Shown: piece by piece, positions 45,977 to 55,819 of the stretch | Layout of the letters: each line of letters opens with the position of its first letter | Numbering within the stretch: the first letter of the stretch is position 1 | Origin: Ideonella_A intermedia_A | Lineage (GTDB): Bacteria > Pseudomonadota > Gammaproteobacteria > Burkholderiales > Burkholderiaceae_C | Length of the DNA: 64,000 nt | NCBI GenBank assembly: GCA_943370175.1 | Contig: CALRPU020000007.1 | Span: forward strand, 87,627 to 151,626 | Reading direction: 5' to 3' | The notes under the pieces: model-generated | What the model was told of the DNA's origin: nothing | The model's input: only the letters and a program-made list of their open reading frames with translations | Databases searched by the model: none | Translations under genes and position numbers: made by a program

Positions 45977-46160
45977 ACCATTCACCGCATCGAATTCACG
46001 AGTGGAAAGAAGCCATTTTTCATGATGGCTGTGTCTCCGTAGTCTCTCGCTTACCCCAGTGGGCAGCCCCCACGGGAAGCCCGGACCGCCGCAAGCGCGC
46101 GGCCGGCAAGCAGGTGAGCACCCAGCCCACCGAAGAACGAGACCCACCGCAAGGAGACCC

Positions 46161-47804
46161 ATGCGCACACGACAACGCACCCTGCTGGCCACGGCCGCGC
46201 TGGCCGCCTGCCAGGCCCAGGCCTTCGAGATCGACACCGGCAACCCGGACCTGAAGCTGCGCTGGGACAACACGGTGAAGTACAGCGCCACGGTGCGCCT
46301 GACGAAGCCCTCGCCCGCGCTGTCGCGCACGGTGATCGGCCCCACCGGCATCGTCGGCAACAACAACCTCAACCAGGACGACGGCGACAACAACTTCAGC
46401 CGCGGCCTGGTCGGCAACCGCATCGACCTGCTGAGCGAACTGGACGCCACACTGGGCAACGTTGGCGCCCGCCTCAGCGCGGCCGCCTGGCACGACGCCG
46501 TCTACCGGCGTGGCAACCAGAACACCAGCGGCACCGCGAACCACGCGCCCGGCAACGAATTCCCCGGCGCCACCCGCGACATCATGGGCGGCAAGGCCGA
46601 ACTGCTGGACGCCTTCGTCTTCGGCCGGTTCGCGCTGGGCGAACGCCCGGTCAACCTGCGCCTGGGCCGGCACACGCTGCTGTGGGGCGAAAGCCTGTTC
46701 TTCGGCGCCAACGGCATCGCCGGCGGCATGGCGCCGCTGGACTTGCCGAAGCTGCAGTCGGTGCCCAACAGCACCTTCAAGGAGGTGGCGCGGCCGACCG
46801 GCAAGTTGTCGGGCCAGGTGCAGCTCAACGACCAGGTGACGCTGGGCGCCTACCTGGCCTACGAATGGCAGAAGACCCGCCTGATGCCGGTGGGCGCCTT
46901 CCTGTCGGCAAGCGACTCGCTGGGCCCGGGCGCCGAGGTGATCAACGCCGGTGCCACCGGCGTGTTCTGCAACGCCGGCGACCTGAACGCCCGCGACGGC
47001 GGCCAAGGCGGCCTGCAGCTGCGCTGGCGGGTGGACGCCATCGACACCGACCTCGGGTTCTACGCCATCCGCTACCACGCCACCGGCGCGAGCAACATCA
47101 ACAACACCCTGAACGGCCGCCCGCCGGCGCTGACCGCCAACAGCTTCCGCTGGCTGTACCACGAGGGCGTCCGCGCCTACGGGGTGAGCTTTGCCAAGAC
47201 CGTGGGCGAATGGGGTCTGGCCGGCGAGGCCTCGTACCGGCAGAACACGCCGCTGGCCAGTTCGGGGCAATCGATCATTCCGGCCATCGGCGTGGGCGTG
47301 GGCTTCAACAACCGCGACAACCCCGGCTACGCCGTGGGCGAAACCGCCCACCTGCAGTTGTCGTGGATCGCCAGCCTGGGACCCAACGTCCTGGCGCGCG
47401 AAAGCAGCTTCGTCGGCGAAATCGCCTGGAACCAGCGCGTCAAGGTGACCCGCAACGAGGCCATGCTGAACCCGAACGCCGACAAGACCGCCACCGCGGT
47501 GCGCATGGTGTTCGCGCCCAGCTACCGCCAGGTGATGCCGGGCCTGGACCTGACGCCCAGCATCGGCCTGGGCTATGCCTGGGGCAAGTCGTCGGCCGTC
47601 GGCCCCGCCTTCGGCGTGGACCGCGGCGGCGACCTCAGCGTGGGCCTGGCCGCCGTGTACCTGGGCAACTGGAACCTCAACCTGAACGCCGTGCGCTACC
47701 TCGGCCCCGAGGCACCGACCCTGGACAACCGCAACAACGCGCAATTCACGCAGGCGCTGAAGGACCGCAACTTCCTGACGCTGTCCCTGCGCACCACGTT
47801 CTGA
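46161..47804 (+). CDS. DUF1302 family outer-membrane protein
   Basis: 547 residues from ATG 46161 with AAGGAG upstream. A short signal peptide (ending AQAF) precedes a protein of alternating beta strands with the DUF1302 hallmarks: an early LKLRWDNTVKYS strand, NRIDLLSELD and GRHTLLWGESLFF. DUF1302 proteins are predicted beta-barrels that co-occur with DUF1329, YCF48-like and MMPL genes in degraders of steroids, terpenoids and other hydrophobic compounds. It is the first gene of the operon. Confidence 0.9.
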   Translation: MRTRQRTLLATAALAACQAQAFEIDTGNPDLKLRWDNTVKYSATVRLTKPSPALSRTVIGPTGIVGNNNLNQDDGDNNFSRGLVGNRIDLLSELDATLGNVGARLSAAAWHDAVYRRGNQNTSGTANHAPGNEFPGATRDIMGGKAELLDAFVFGRFALGERPVNLRLGRHTLLWGESLFFGANGIAGGMAPLDLPKLQSVPNSTFKEVARPTGKLSGQVQLNDQVTLGAYLAYEWQKTRLMPVGAFLSASDSLGPGAEVINAGATGVFCNAGDLNARDGGQGGLQLRWRVDAIDTDLGFYAIRYHATGASNINNTLNGRPPALTANSFRWLYHEGVRAYGVSFAKTVGEWGLAGEASYRQNTPLASSGQSIIPAIGVGVGFNNRDNPGYAVGETAHLQLSWIASLGPNVLARESSFVGEIAWNQRVKVTRNEAMLNPNADKTATAVRMVFAPSYRQVMPGLDLTPSIGLGYAWGKSSAVGPAFGVDRGGDLSVGLAAVYLGNWNLNLNAVRYLGPEAPTLDNRNNAQFTQALKDRNFLTLSLRTTF

Positions 47805-47820
47805 CCCTGAGGAGACCCCC

Positions 47821-49170
47821 ATGCACCAACCAACCCGGGGCGCAGCGCTCGCCCTGGCGCTGTTCAGCGCCTTCGCCTGCCACGCCGCCGTCACGCCCGA
47901 AGAAGCCGCCAAGCTGAAGACCACCCTGACGCCCTTGGGCGCCGAGAAGGCCGGCAACACCGACGGCAGCATTCCCGCCTGGACCGGCGGCTACACCACG
48001 CCGCTGCCGGGCTTCAAGAACGGTGGCACCCGCGGCGACCCCTTCGCTGGCGACAAGCCGCTGTACAGCATCACCGCGGCCAACCTGGCCCAGCACGCCG
48101 GCAAGCTCAGCGAAGGCACGCAGGCGCTGATCAAGAAGTACCCGAAGACCTTCCGCGTGGACGTCTACAAGACCCACCGCACCGCGGCCGCACCGCAGTG
48201 GGTGTACGACAACACCTTCAAGAACGCGACCAGTGCGCGCATGGACGGCGAGGTGGTCAAGGGCGCCTACGGCGGCATTCCCTTCCCGGTGCCGAAGAAC
48301 GCCCGCGAGGTGATGGCCAACCACGAACTGCACTGGCGCGGTGAGGCCTGGCGCAACGACTTCCGCGGCTACCTGGGCACCGCGTCCGGGCAAAGCGTGC
48401 TGTCGGTCGAAGGCAGCGGCGACTGGCAGATGCCCTACTACGCCCAGGGCGAGGACGCCAAGTTCGGTGGGGACTACTGGCTGATCCGCCTGGTCAACAG
48501 CGGCCCGCCGGTGCGCGCGGGCGAAGCCATCACCGGCCGCCAGAACCTCGACCCCGAGCGCAGCGCCACCTGGGTCTACCTGACCGGCCAGCGCCGCGTG
48601 CGCAAGCTGCCCAACGCCTGCTGCGACACGCCCACGCCGGCCAGCGCGGGCGTGGCCAGCTTCGACGAGATCGACGTGTTCGCCGGCCGCGGCGATCGCT
48701 TCGACTGGAAGCTGGCGGGCAAGCAGGAGCTGCTGATTCCCTACAACAGCAACCGCCTGCACACCCCGCCCAAGGACGCCGACGTGCTGATGGCCAACCA
48801 CCTGAACCCCGACCATGTTCGTTGGGAACTGCACCGGGTGTGGGTGGTGGAGGCCACGTTGAAGCAGGGCCAGCGCCACCAGGCGCCGAAAAGCCGCTAC
48901 TACGTTGACGAGGACACCTGGGTGGCCGTGCTGGGCGACCGCTGGGACGCCAACGGCCAGCTGTGGAAGACGATCTGGTCGCACCCGGTGGTGATGCCCG
49001 ACCTGCCGGCCACCACGCCGCAGCAGCAGTGGGGCTTCAACGACCTGATCTCCGGCGCCTGGTATGCCAGCGGCGTGGTCAACGAAACGAAGCGCCACTA
49101 CGAGATCGTCAAGCGCCGCCCGGACGGCTTCTTCACCCCCGACGCCATGGCCGGCGACGGCGTGCGATGA
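47821..49170 (+). CDS. DUF1329 family exported protein
   Basis: 449 residues with a signal peptide ending near CHAA. The body has the DUF1329 pattern (GNTDGSIPAWTGG near the mature N-terminus, then DWQMPYYAQGED and NPDHVRWELHRVWVVEATL). The fold is related to outer-membrane lipoprotein carriers such as LolB-type sheets. It follows DUF1302 by 16 bases and overlaps the next start by 4 bases. It probably carries a hydrophobic ligand across the periplasm. Confidence 0.9.
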   Translation: MHQPTRGAALALALFSAFACHAAVTPEEAAKLKTTLTPLGAEKAGNTDGSIPAWTGGYTTPLPGFKNGGTRGDPFAGDKPLYSITAANLAQHAGKLSEGTQALIKKYPKTFRVDVYKTHRTAAAPQWVYDNTFKNATSARMDGEVVKGAYGGIPFPVPKNAREVMANHELHWRGEAWRNDFRGYLGTASGQSVLSVEGSGDWQMPYYAQGEDAKFGGDYWLIRLVNSGPPVRAGEAITGRQNLDPERSATWVYLTGQRRVRKLPNACCDTPTPASAGVASFDEIDVFAGRGDRFDWKLAGKQELLIPYNSNRLHTPPKDADVLMANHLNPDHVRWELHRVWVVEATLKQGQRHQAPKSRYYVDEDTWVAVLGDRWDANGQLWKTIWSHPVVMPDLPATTPQQQWGFNDLISGAWYASGVVNETKRHYEIVKRRPDGFFTPDAMAGDGVR

Positions 49171-50288
49171 ACACCGCCCGAACAAGGCCGATGGCCTGGG
49201 GCCGCGCCATGACCGTGGCGCTGCTGTTGACCCTGACCCTGACCTTGCCGCTGCCACTGCCGTTGATGCTGCCGATGGCCCAGGCCGGCACCGTCGCGCC
49301 GCCCCAGGCCGCCGCAGGCGCTGCCGTGGGCGACGCCCTGCAGCGCCCGGCACTGCCGGTGAAAGCGCCGCAGCGCGTGGCGCTGCTGGCCGCGGCGCAG
49401 GCGGGCGACCGCCTGGTGGCGGTGGGCGAACGCGGCGTGATCGCGCTCAGCGACGACGGCGGCGCCCAGTGGCGCCAGGCGCCCTGCCCGGTCAGCGTCA
49501 CGCTGACGATGGTGCGCTTTGCCGACGCGCAGGTCGGCTATGCCACCGGCCACGGTGGCACCGTGCTGGCCACGCGGGACGGCGGCGCGCGCTGGCGCGT
49601 GGTGCTGAACGGCCGCCGCGCCGCGCAGATCGCCCGCGACGCCGCCACCACGCCCGAAGCGCGCCAGGCCGCCGAGCGCCTGGTGGCGGACGGCCCGGAC
49701 AAGCCCTTCCTGGACCTGCTGCTGTTCAGCGCGCAACGGCTGCTGGCCGTGGGCGCCTACGGCCTGGCCTTCCACAGCGCCGACGCCGGCGCCACCTGGC
49801 AACCCTGGATGGACCGCCTGCCCAACCCGCGCGCGCTTCACTGGTACGTGGCGCGGCGCGCGGGCGACCAGGTGCTGCTGGCCGGTGAACAAGGCCTGCT
49901 CGCCCGCAGCGACAACGGCGGCCAGCGCTTCAGCGCGCTCGCCTCGCCCTACAAGGGCAGCTGGTTCGCCGGCGAGTTGCGCGCCGACGGCAGCAGCGTG
50001 CTGGCCGGCCTGCGCGGCAACGTCTGGCGCGGCACCGAAGGCGGCACCCGTTGGGAGGCGCTGGCCTCGCCCGTGCCCGCCACCGTCACCGCCATGGCAC
50101 CCACCGCCAACGGCGACCTCGTGCTCGCCACCCAGGCCGGCGTGCTGCTGCGCCTGCGAGGCGACACCCTGCGCCCGCTGCCAAGCGCCCCCATTGCCCT
50201 GCCCGCGGCCTTGCTGCCGCTGGCCGACGGCGCGCTGCTGGCCGTGGGCGCGGCGGGAGTGACCACGTTGAGGGACCGCCGGCCGTGA
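49167..50288 (+). CDS. Exported YCF48/BNR-repeat protein
   Basis: 373 residues from ATG 49167 (ATGA overlap). A long Leu/Pro-rich signal segment ends at AQA. It has a seven-bladed-propeller pattern with repeated WR...G...TVLATRDGGARWR and FHSADAGATWQPW units, as in the photosystem II assembly factor YCF48/Hcf136. In this operon type it is thought to assist the RND/MMPL transporter. Its stop overlaps the transporter start. Confidence 0.86.
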   Translation: MNTARTRPMAWGRAMTVALLLTLTLTLPLPLPLMLPMAQAGTVAPPQAAAGAAVGDALQRPALPVKAPQRVALLAAAQAGDRLVAVGERGVIALSDDGGAQWRQAPCPVSVTLTMVRFADAQVGYATGHGGTVLATRDGGARWRVVLNGRRAAQIARDAATTPEARQAAERLVADGPDKPFLDLLLFSAQRLLAVGAYGLAFHSADAGATWQPWMDRLPNPRALHWYVARRAGDQVLLAGEQGLLARSDNGGQRFSALASPYKGSWFAGELRADGSSVLAGLRGNVWRGTEGGTRWEALASPVPATVTAMAPTANGDLVLATQAGVLLRLRGDTLRPLPSAPIALPAALLPLADGALLAVGAAGVTTLRDRRP

Positions 50289-52690
50289 ACCCGACGAACT
50301 TCGACCCGCGCTCGGGTTCGCTGATCGAGCGCGCGCTGTTCAACCACCGCTGGGCCGTGCTGCTGGTGTGCGCGCTGGTCACCGCGGTGCTGGGCTGGCA
50401 GGCGCTGCGCCTGCAGCTCAACGCCAGCTTCGAGAAGACCATTCCGACCGGCCACCCGTACATCCAGAACTTCCTGCGCCACCAGGCCGACCTGAGTGGC
50501 CTGGGCAACGCGGTGCGCATCGCCGTGGCCGCCCGCGACGGCAGCATTTACGAGGCGCGTCACCTCGACACCTTGCGCCGCCTGTCCGACGAGGTGTTTC
50601 TGTTGCCGGGCGTGGACCGGGCGCGCATGAAGTCGCTGTGGACACCGACCACGCGCTGGGTGGGCGTCACCGAAGACGGCCTGGAAGGTGGTCCGGTGAT
50701 TCCCGACGGTTACGACGGCAGCCCGGCCAAGCTGGCGCAACTGCAGGCCAACGTGGCGCGGTCCGGCGAAGTGGGCCAGCTGGTGGCGCGGGACGCGCGC
50801 TCCAGCGTCATCTTCGTGCCGCTGCTGGCGCGCACCGCCGACGGCAGCGCGCTGGACTACGCCCGCCTGTCGGCCCAGCTCGAAGCCCTGCGTGCCCGCT
50901 ATGAAGCCGAAGGCGTCACGGTGCACATCACCGGCTTCGCCAAGATCGTGGGCGACCTGATCGACGGCGTGCGCGCGGTGCTGGTGTTCTTTGCCATCGC
51001 GGTGGTCATCGCCACGGCCATGGTGCTGGCCTACACCCGCTGCCTGCGCAGCACGGTGCTGGTGGTGCTGGTGTCGCTGGTGGCGGTGGTGTGGCAGCTG
51101 GGCCTGCTGCCGGTGCTGGGCTTCGCGCTGGACCCGTACTCGATCCTGGTGCCCTTCCTCGTGTTCGCCATCGGCATGAGCCACGGCGCGCAGAAGATGA
51201 ACGGGATCATGCAGGACGTGGGCCGCGGTGTGGACAAGCTGGTGGCCGCGCGCCTCACCTTCCGCCGCCTGTTCCTGGCCGGGCTGACCGCCTTGCTGGC
51301 CGACGCGGTGGGGTTTGCGGTGCTGCTGGTCATCGACATCCAGGTCATCCGCGAGCTGGCGGTGGCGGCCTCGCTGGGCGTGGGCGTGCTGATCTTCACC
51401 AACCTGATCCTGCTGCCGGTGCTGCTGTCCCATGCGGGCGTCAGCGCGCGGGCCGCCCAACGCAGCCTGCGCGACGAGCAGGCCGACGCCCGGGGGGGCG
51501 AAGGCCACCCGCTGTGGACCTTCCTCGGCCGCTTCACCCAGCGCCGCTGGGCCACGGCCGCGGTGGCGGTGGGCCTGCTGATGGGCGTGGGCGGCTTCGC
51601 TGCCAGCCTGCAATTGAAGGTCGGTGACCTGGACCCCGGGGCACCGGAGCTGCGCGAAGGCAGCCGCTACAACCGCGACGTCGCCTTCATGAACGCCGCC
51701 TACGGCGCCGGCAGCGACGTGCTGGCCGTGATGGTCAGCACCCCGCCGGGCCAGTGCGCGCAATACGCCACCCTGAACAAGGTCGATGCGCTGGAATGGC
51801 AGCTGCGTCAGCTCGACGGCGTGGAGAACACCAACACGCTGGCGCTGCTGAACCGCCGCGTGCTGGCGGGCCTGAACGAGGGCAACCCGCGCTGGGGCGA
51901 GTTCCTGCCCAACCAGGACATGCTGAACACCGCCACCGCCGGCGCGCCGCGCGGCCTGTACAACGACGCCTGCAGCCTGCTGACCCTCTACGTCTACCTG
52001 CGCGACCACAAGGCGGACACCCTGGCGCGCGTGGTCCGCCACGTCGAGGCCTTCGCCGAGGCCAACGACACCGCCGAGGTGAAGTTCCTGCTGGCCGCGG
52101 GCAGCGCGGGCATCGAGGCCGCCACCAACATCGTCGTGCAGGACGCCTGGCGGTTGATGCTGGTGCTGGTCTACGGCGCGGTGGTGGCGCTGTGCTTCGT
52201 CACCTTCCGCAGCTGGCGGGCGGTCGTGGTGGCGGTGCTGCCGCTGGTGCTCACCTCCTTCCTGGCCGAGGCATTGATGGTGGCGCTGGGCATGGGCGTG
52301 AAGGTGGCCACCCTGCCGGTGATCGCGCTGGGCGTGGGCATCGGCGTGGACTACGCGCTGTACATCCTCAGCGTGACGCTGGCGCAGTTGCGCGAAGGCA
52401 AGTCCCTGGCGCAGGCCTACCACCGCGCGCTGCTGTTCACGGGCAAGGTGGTCATGCTGACCGGCGTGACCCTGGCCATCGGCGTGGTCACCTGGGTGGC
52501 CAGCCCCATCAAGTTCCAGGCCGACATGGGCCTGTTGCTGGCCTTCATGTTCGTCTGGAACATGGTTGGCGCGCTGGTGCTGCTGCCGGCGCTGGCGCAT
52601 TTTCTGTTGAAGCCCAGCCAGCCCAGCGTGCGGGTGGCCCCACGGGCCGCCGGCGTTCCCCCTTCCCTTCTCACCGAGCCCACCCCATGA
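50285..52690 (+). CDS. RND/MMPL-family transporter
   Basis: 801 residues from GTG 50285. Two repeats, each with one leading helix, a large periplasmic loop and five further helices. Helix 4-type motifs appear as FLVFAIGMSHGAQKMN and VIALGVGIGVDYALYI, and the periplasmic porter regions lie between. MMPL-type members move lipids and other hydrophobic molecules. Adjacent DUF1302, DUF1329 and YCF48-like genes suggest one trans-envelope assembly. The direction of transport is not certain. Confidence 0.9.
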   Translation: MNPTNFDPRSGSLIERALFNHRWAVLLVCALVTAVLGWQALRLQLNASFEKTIPTGHPYIQNFLRHQADLSGLGNAVRIAVAARDGSIYEARHLDTLRRLSDEVFLLPGVDRARMKSLWTPTTRWVGVTEDGLEGGPVIPDGYDGSPAKLAQLQANVARSGEVGQLVARDARSSVIFVPLLARTADGSALDYARLSAQLEALRARYEAEGVTVHITGFAKIVGDLIDGVRAVLVFFAIAVVIATAMVLAYTRCLRSTVLVVLVSLVAVVWQLGLLPVLGFALDPYSILVPFLVFAIGMSHGAQKMNGIMQDVGRGVDKLVAARLTFRRLFLAGLTALLADAVGFAVLLVIDIQVIRELAVAASLGVGVLIFTNLILLPVLLSHAGVSARAAQRSLRDEQADARGGEGHPLWTFLGRFTQRRWATAAVAVGLLMGVGGFAASLQLKVGDLDPGAPELREGSRYNRDVAFMNAAYGAGSDVLAVMVSTPPGQCAQYATLNKVDALEWQLRQLDGVENTNTLALLNRRVLAGLNEGNPRWGEFLPNQDMLNTATAGAPRGLYNDACSLLTLYVYLRDHKADTLARVVRHVEAFAEANDTAEVKFLLAAGSAGIEAATNIVVQDAWRLMLVLVYGAVVALCFVTFRSWRAVVVAVLPLVLTSFLAEALMVALGMGVKVATLPVIALGVGIGVDYALYILSVTLAQLREGKSLAQAYHRALLFTGKVVMLTGVTLAIGVVTWVASPIKFQADMGLLLAFMFVWNMVGALVLLPALAHFLLKPSQPSVRVAPRAAGVPPSLLTEPTP

Positions 52691-53205
52691 ACCGCATGTT
52701 CCTGCCCCGCGCGCTGGTCGCCGCGGCCTGCGCCGCCGCCACGGTGCTCACCGCTGGCAACGCCCTGGCCCAGCCAGCCCCCAACGCCGACGCCGTGTTC
52801 GACCGCTACGTCGACGCCGTGCACGCGGCCGACATGGCCGCGGTGCGGGCCTTGATTTCGCCCGAGGTGGAGCGGTCCGACTTCGTGGGCTGCCGACCCG
52901 AGATGAGCAACCCGGGCTGCCTTGCCCACTACATCGAGGCCACGGTGGTCGGCCCGCAGGCGCGGCTGACGGTGCTGCGCCGCGAACGCCAAGGCGACAC
53001 CGTCACGGCCGTGGTGGAGGTGCGCAGCCCGCTGTACCTGAAGGCCGGCGTCGAACGCATCGTGGGCAGCGACATCGTGCGGGTGCGCGACGGCTTGATC
53101 CACGCCTTCCGCTTCGTGCCCGACTTCCGCGACGAACCCACCGCCACCTTCTTCGCCACCCTGGGCATTGGCCCGCGCGCGGCCAAGCGGCCAGCGGCGC
53201 CTTGA
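52687..53205 (+). CDS. Exported NTF2/SnoaL-like protein
   Basis: 172 residues from ATG 52687, overlapping the transporter stop. A signal peptide ends at ALAQ. The mature part looks like an NTF2-like cone (FDRYVDAVHAADMAAVRALI, then VVEVRSPLYLKAG and DGLIHAFRFVPDF). Two cysteines (GCRPEMSNPGC) could form a disulfide. It may bind the transported compound. Confidence 0.72.
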   Translation: MNRMFLPRALVAAACAAATVLTAGNALAQPAPNADAVFDRYVDAVHAADMAAVRALISPEVERSDFVGCRPEMSNPGCLAHYIEATVVGPQARLTVLRRERQGDTVTAVVEVRSPLYLKAGVERIVGSDIVRVRDGLIHAFRFVPDFRDEPTATFFATLGIGPRAAKRPAAP

Positions 53206-53241
53206 GCGACCTCACCCCTTTCACGCCACGAACCTTGTCCC

Positions 53242-54402
53242 ATGTTCAAGTACTTCCCCACCAATTACGTCTGGAACCTGTCGGTCGACCTGGCCATCGA
53301 GATGGGCGCCCGCATCGGCGAGATCGAGGCGATGTGCGCGCCCCTGCAAGAGGCCGCCCGCGCACCGGACGCCGCCGGCAGCCAGGCCTTCCGCGAAACC
53401 TGGGTGCACATGGCCGACCAGCTGTGCGCGCTGGCCGACGAGGACCGCGCGCGCGGCAGGTTGCTGTCGGCGGGTGAAAAGCTCAACCGCGCTTCCAGCT
53501 ACCTGCTGACCGCGGAGCGCCTTCAAGCGCACGGCTCGCCGGGCCGCCAGGCCCTGTACCGGCGCACGCTCGACCTGTTTGCCGAAGGCCTGCGCCTGAG
53601 CGGCGAACGCTGCGAACGGGTGGAGATTCCCTACGAAGGCACGCACCTGTCGGCGCTGTACGTGCCCGCCGAACGTGATGCCGACCGCGCCCCGGTGCTG
53701 GTGCAGGTCAACGGCCTGGATTCGACCAAGGAAATGAAGTACCGCGTGGGCCTGCCGGGCTGGCTGGCGCGGCGTGGCGTGGCCTCGCTCGTGGTCGACC
53801 AGCCTGGCACCGGCGAAGCGCTGCGTCTGCAGGGCCTGACCGCCCGCCACGACAGCGAGCACTGGGCCAGCCGCGTGGTCGACTGGCTGGAAACCCGCGA
53901 CGACGTGGACCCGCACCGCATCGGCTGCGAGGGCGTCTCGCTGGGCGGCTATTACTGTCCGCGCGCGGTGGCCTTCGAGCCGCGCTTCGCCGCCGGCGTG
54001 TGCTGGGGCGCCAACCACGACTGGCGCGACGTGCAGAAGCGCCGCCTGGAGAAGGAAGGCAACTTCCCCGTGCCGCATTACTGGGCCCATGTGTGCTGGG
54101 TGTGGGGCGCGCGGGACATCGACGACTTCATGCGCATCGCCGAAAACGTGCACCTGGACGGCGTGGTCGAGAAGATCCGCGTGCCCTTCCTGGTGACGCA
54201 CGGCGAGAAGGACAGCCAGATTCCGCTGAAGTGGGCGCACCGCACCTACGAACAGCTGGTCAACAGCCCGAAGCGCGAACTCAAGGTCTTCACCGACCGC
54301 GAAGGCGGCGTGCAGCACAGCAGCTTCGACAACAGCATCAACGCCGGCCACTACATCGCCGACTGGGTGGCCGAAACCCTGGGCGGCCGCACCGCGGCCT
54401 GA
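53242..54402 (+). CDS. Alpha/beta hydrolase related to 2,6-dihydropseudooxynicotine hydrolase
   Basis: 386 residues. A helical N-terminal lid of about 120 residues is followed by the alpha/beta core. The nucleophile S233 is in GVSLGGYYC, the acid in THGEKDSQIP and the histidine in GGVQHSSFDN. Length and layout match the C-C bond hydrolase family of 2,6-dihydropseudooxynicotine hydrolase. Beside an extradiol dioxygenase it most likely cleaves the ring-opened product, but the substrate cannot be read from sequence. Confidence 0.85.
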   Translation: MFKYFPTNYVWNLSVDLAIEMGARIGEIEAMCAPLQEAARAPDAAGSQAFRETWVHMADQLCALADEDRARGRLLSAGEKLNRASSYLLTAERLQAHGSPGRQALYRRTLDLFAEGLRLSGERCERVEIPYEGTHLSALYVPAERDADRAPVLVQVNGLDSTKEMKYRVGLPGWLARRGVASLVVDQPGTGEALRLQGLTARHDSEHWASRVVDWLETRDDVDPHRIGCEGVSLGGYYCPRAVAFEPRFAAGVCWGANHDWRDVQKRRLEKEGNFPVPHYWAHVCWVWGARDIDDFMRIAENVHLDGVVEKIRVPFLVTHGEKDSQIPLKWAHRTYEQLVNSPKRELKVFTDREGGVQHSSFDNSINAGHYIADWVAETLGGRTAA

Positions 54403-54438
54403 ATGCCCCTTCCGACCCCTGAACAAGAAAGACATCCC

Positions 54439-55440
54439 ATGAACATCATCGGACCCGACGCGCTGGTCTTCGGCGTGGACGACGTGGCCGCCTGCAGCCG
54501 CTACCTGGTCGACTACGGCCTGCGCGACGCCGGCGACGGCCGCTTCGAAGCCCTGGACAGCACGGCCGTGGTCGTGCGCGACCGCCACGACCCGCGCCTG
54601 CCCGCCCCGATGGGCACCGCCAGCATGCTGCGCGAAACCGTCTACGGCGTGGCCGACGCCGCAACGCTGGACGCCATCGAGGCCGAACTGCGCCGCGACC
54701 GCGACGTCGCCCGCGCGGACGGCGTGCTGCGCGCGGTGGACGACCAGGGCTTCGCGCTGGCCTTCCAGGTGACGGTGCGGCGGCCGCTGGCCCTGCCCGG
54801 CGAGCGCGTCAACGCCCCCGGCGCCGCCGCGCAACGCGGCCCCAATGAACTGGCCCTGACGCCGGACATGCCCGCGCTGCCGCGCACCCTGTCGCACGTC
54901 GTCTACTTCGTGCCCGACGCCGCGCGGGCCGAGGCCTTCTACGCGCGCCTGGGCTTCGCCACCACCGACCGCTTCACCGGCGTCGGCCCCTTCATGCGGC
55001 CGGGCGGCACGGCCGACCACCACACGCTGTTCTTCATCCAGACGCCGCCGCACATGCGGGGTTGCGAGCACTTCACCTTCCACCTGGGCGGCCCCACCGA
55101 GGTGCTGCTGGCCGGCACGCGCTTTGTCGACAAGGGCTACCAAAGCTTCTGGGGGCCGGGGCGCCACCACTTCGGCAGCAACTGGTTCTGGTACTTCAAC
55201 AGCCCGCTGGGCTGCCACGTGGAGTACGACGCCGACATGGACCTGCACGACGACCGCTGGGCGGCCCGCGAAGCCCCGATGGGCGCCGACGCCTCGCAGC
55301 TGTTCCTGTTCCAGCACCGCGCCAAGTGGGCCCCGGGCGGGCCGCCTGCGGCAAGCGGGGCCGGCGCCGTGCCCGCGGGCGCCCAGGCCGGCGCTCACCC
55401 CGCTGGCGCAACCGCGCCCGACGCGCAAGCGGCGGCTTGA
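54439..55440 (+). CDS. VOC-family extradiol-type dioxygenase
   Basis: 333 residues from ATG 54439. Two VOC modules as in type I extradiol dioxygenases; the metal triad is in the second: H153 (LSHVVYF), H194 or H195 (DHHTLFF) and E262 (CHVEYDAD). It is expected to open a catechol-like ring with O2 and Fe(II). The last 40 residues are a low-complexity Ala/Gly/Pro tail. It lies between the C-C hydrolase and the Rieske gene, consistent with a meta-cleavage route. Confidence 0.85.
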   Translation: MNIIGPDALVFGVDDVAACSRYLVDYGLRDAGDGRFEALDSTAVVVRDRHDPRLPAPMGTASMLRETVYGVADAATLDAIEAELRRDRDVARADGVLRAVDDQGFALAFQVTVRRPLALPGERVNAPGAAAQRGPNELALTPDMPALPRTLSHVVYFVPDAARAEAFYARLGFATTDRFTGVGPFMRPGGTADHHTLFFIQTPPHMRGCEHFTFHLGGPTEVLLAGTRFVDKGYQSFWGPGRHHFGSNWFWYFNSPLGCHVEYDADMDLHDDRWAAREAPMGADASQLFLFQHRAKWAPGGPPAASGAGAVPAGAQAGAHPAGATAPDAQAAA

Positions 55441-55447
55441 GCCCGGC

Positions 55448-55819
55448 ATGCCCACGCCACCACGCCCCCTGCGCCTGTGCCACCGGGACGAGCTGGTCGA
55501 CGGCCAGTCCCGCGGCTTCGACCCGCATGGCGAGGGCCACGACACCGTGCTGCTGGTGCGCCAGGGCGCGCGCGTGCACGCCTGGCGCGACGCCTGCCCG
55601 CACCACGGCACGCCGATGGCCTGGCGCAAGGACGCCTACCTGAACGCGGCGGGCGACCGCATCGTCTGCGCCGCCCATGGCGCGATGTTCGAGGTCGACA
55701 GCGGGCGCTGCACGCTGGGCCCCTGCCTGGGCGAGCGACTTCAACCGGTGGCCATCGCCACCTTGGCGAACGGCGAGATCCACATCGCCGCGCCCACCAC
55801 CCCGGAGACCACCCCATGA
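55448..55819 (+). CDS. Small Rieske [2Fe-2S] protein
   Basis: 123 residues from ATG 55448. One Rieske domain with the cluster ligands in CPHHGTP (the Cys and the second His) and CAAHGAMFEVDSG. It resembles ferredoxin components of ring-hydroxylating oxygenases or NirD-like subunits, but no oxygenase alpha subunit is visible nearby. The first ligand reads C-P-H-H rather than the classic C-x-H, giving the same spacing if the second residue after Cys is the ligand. It overlaps the FAD monooxygenase gene by 4 bases. Confidence 0.85.
   Translation: MPTPPRPLRLCHRDELVDGQSRGFDPHGEGHDTVLLVRQGARVHAWRDACPHHGTPMAWRKDAYLNAAGDRIVCAAHGAMFEVDSGRCTLGPCLGERLQPVAIATLANGEIHIAAPTTPETTP

Noticed and set aside
49949..52600. 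An 883-residue minus-strand frame opposite the MMPL transporter
   Set aside because: His/Gln/Arg-rich antisense shadow of a secure membrane protein gene.
53221..55629. An 802-residue minus-strand frame opposite the hydrolase and VOC genes
   Set aside because: Antisense shadow; the plus-strand genes have intact catalytic residues and ordered spacing.
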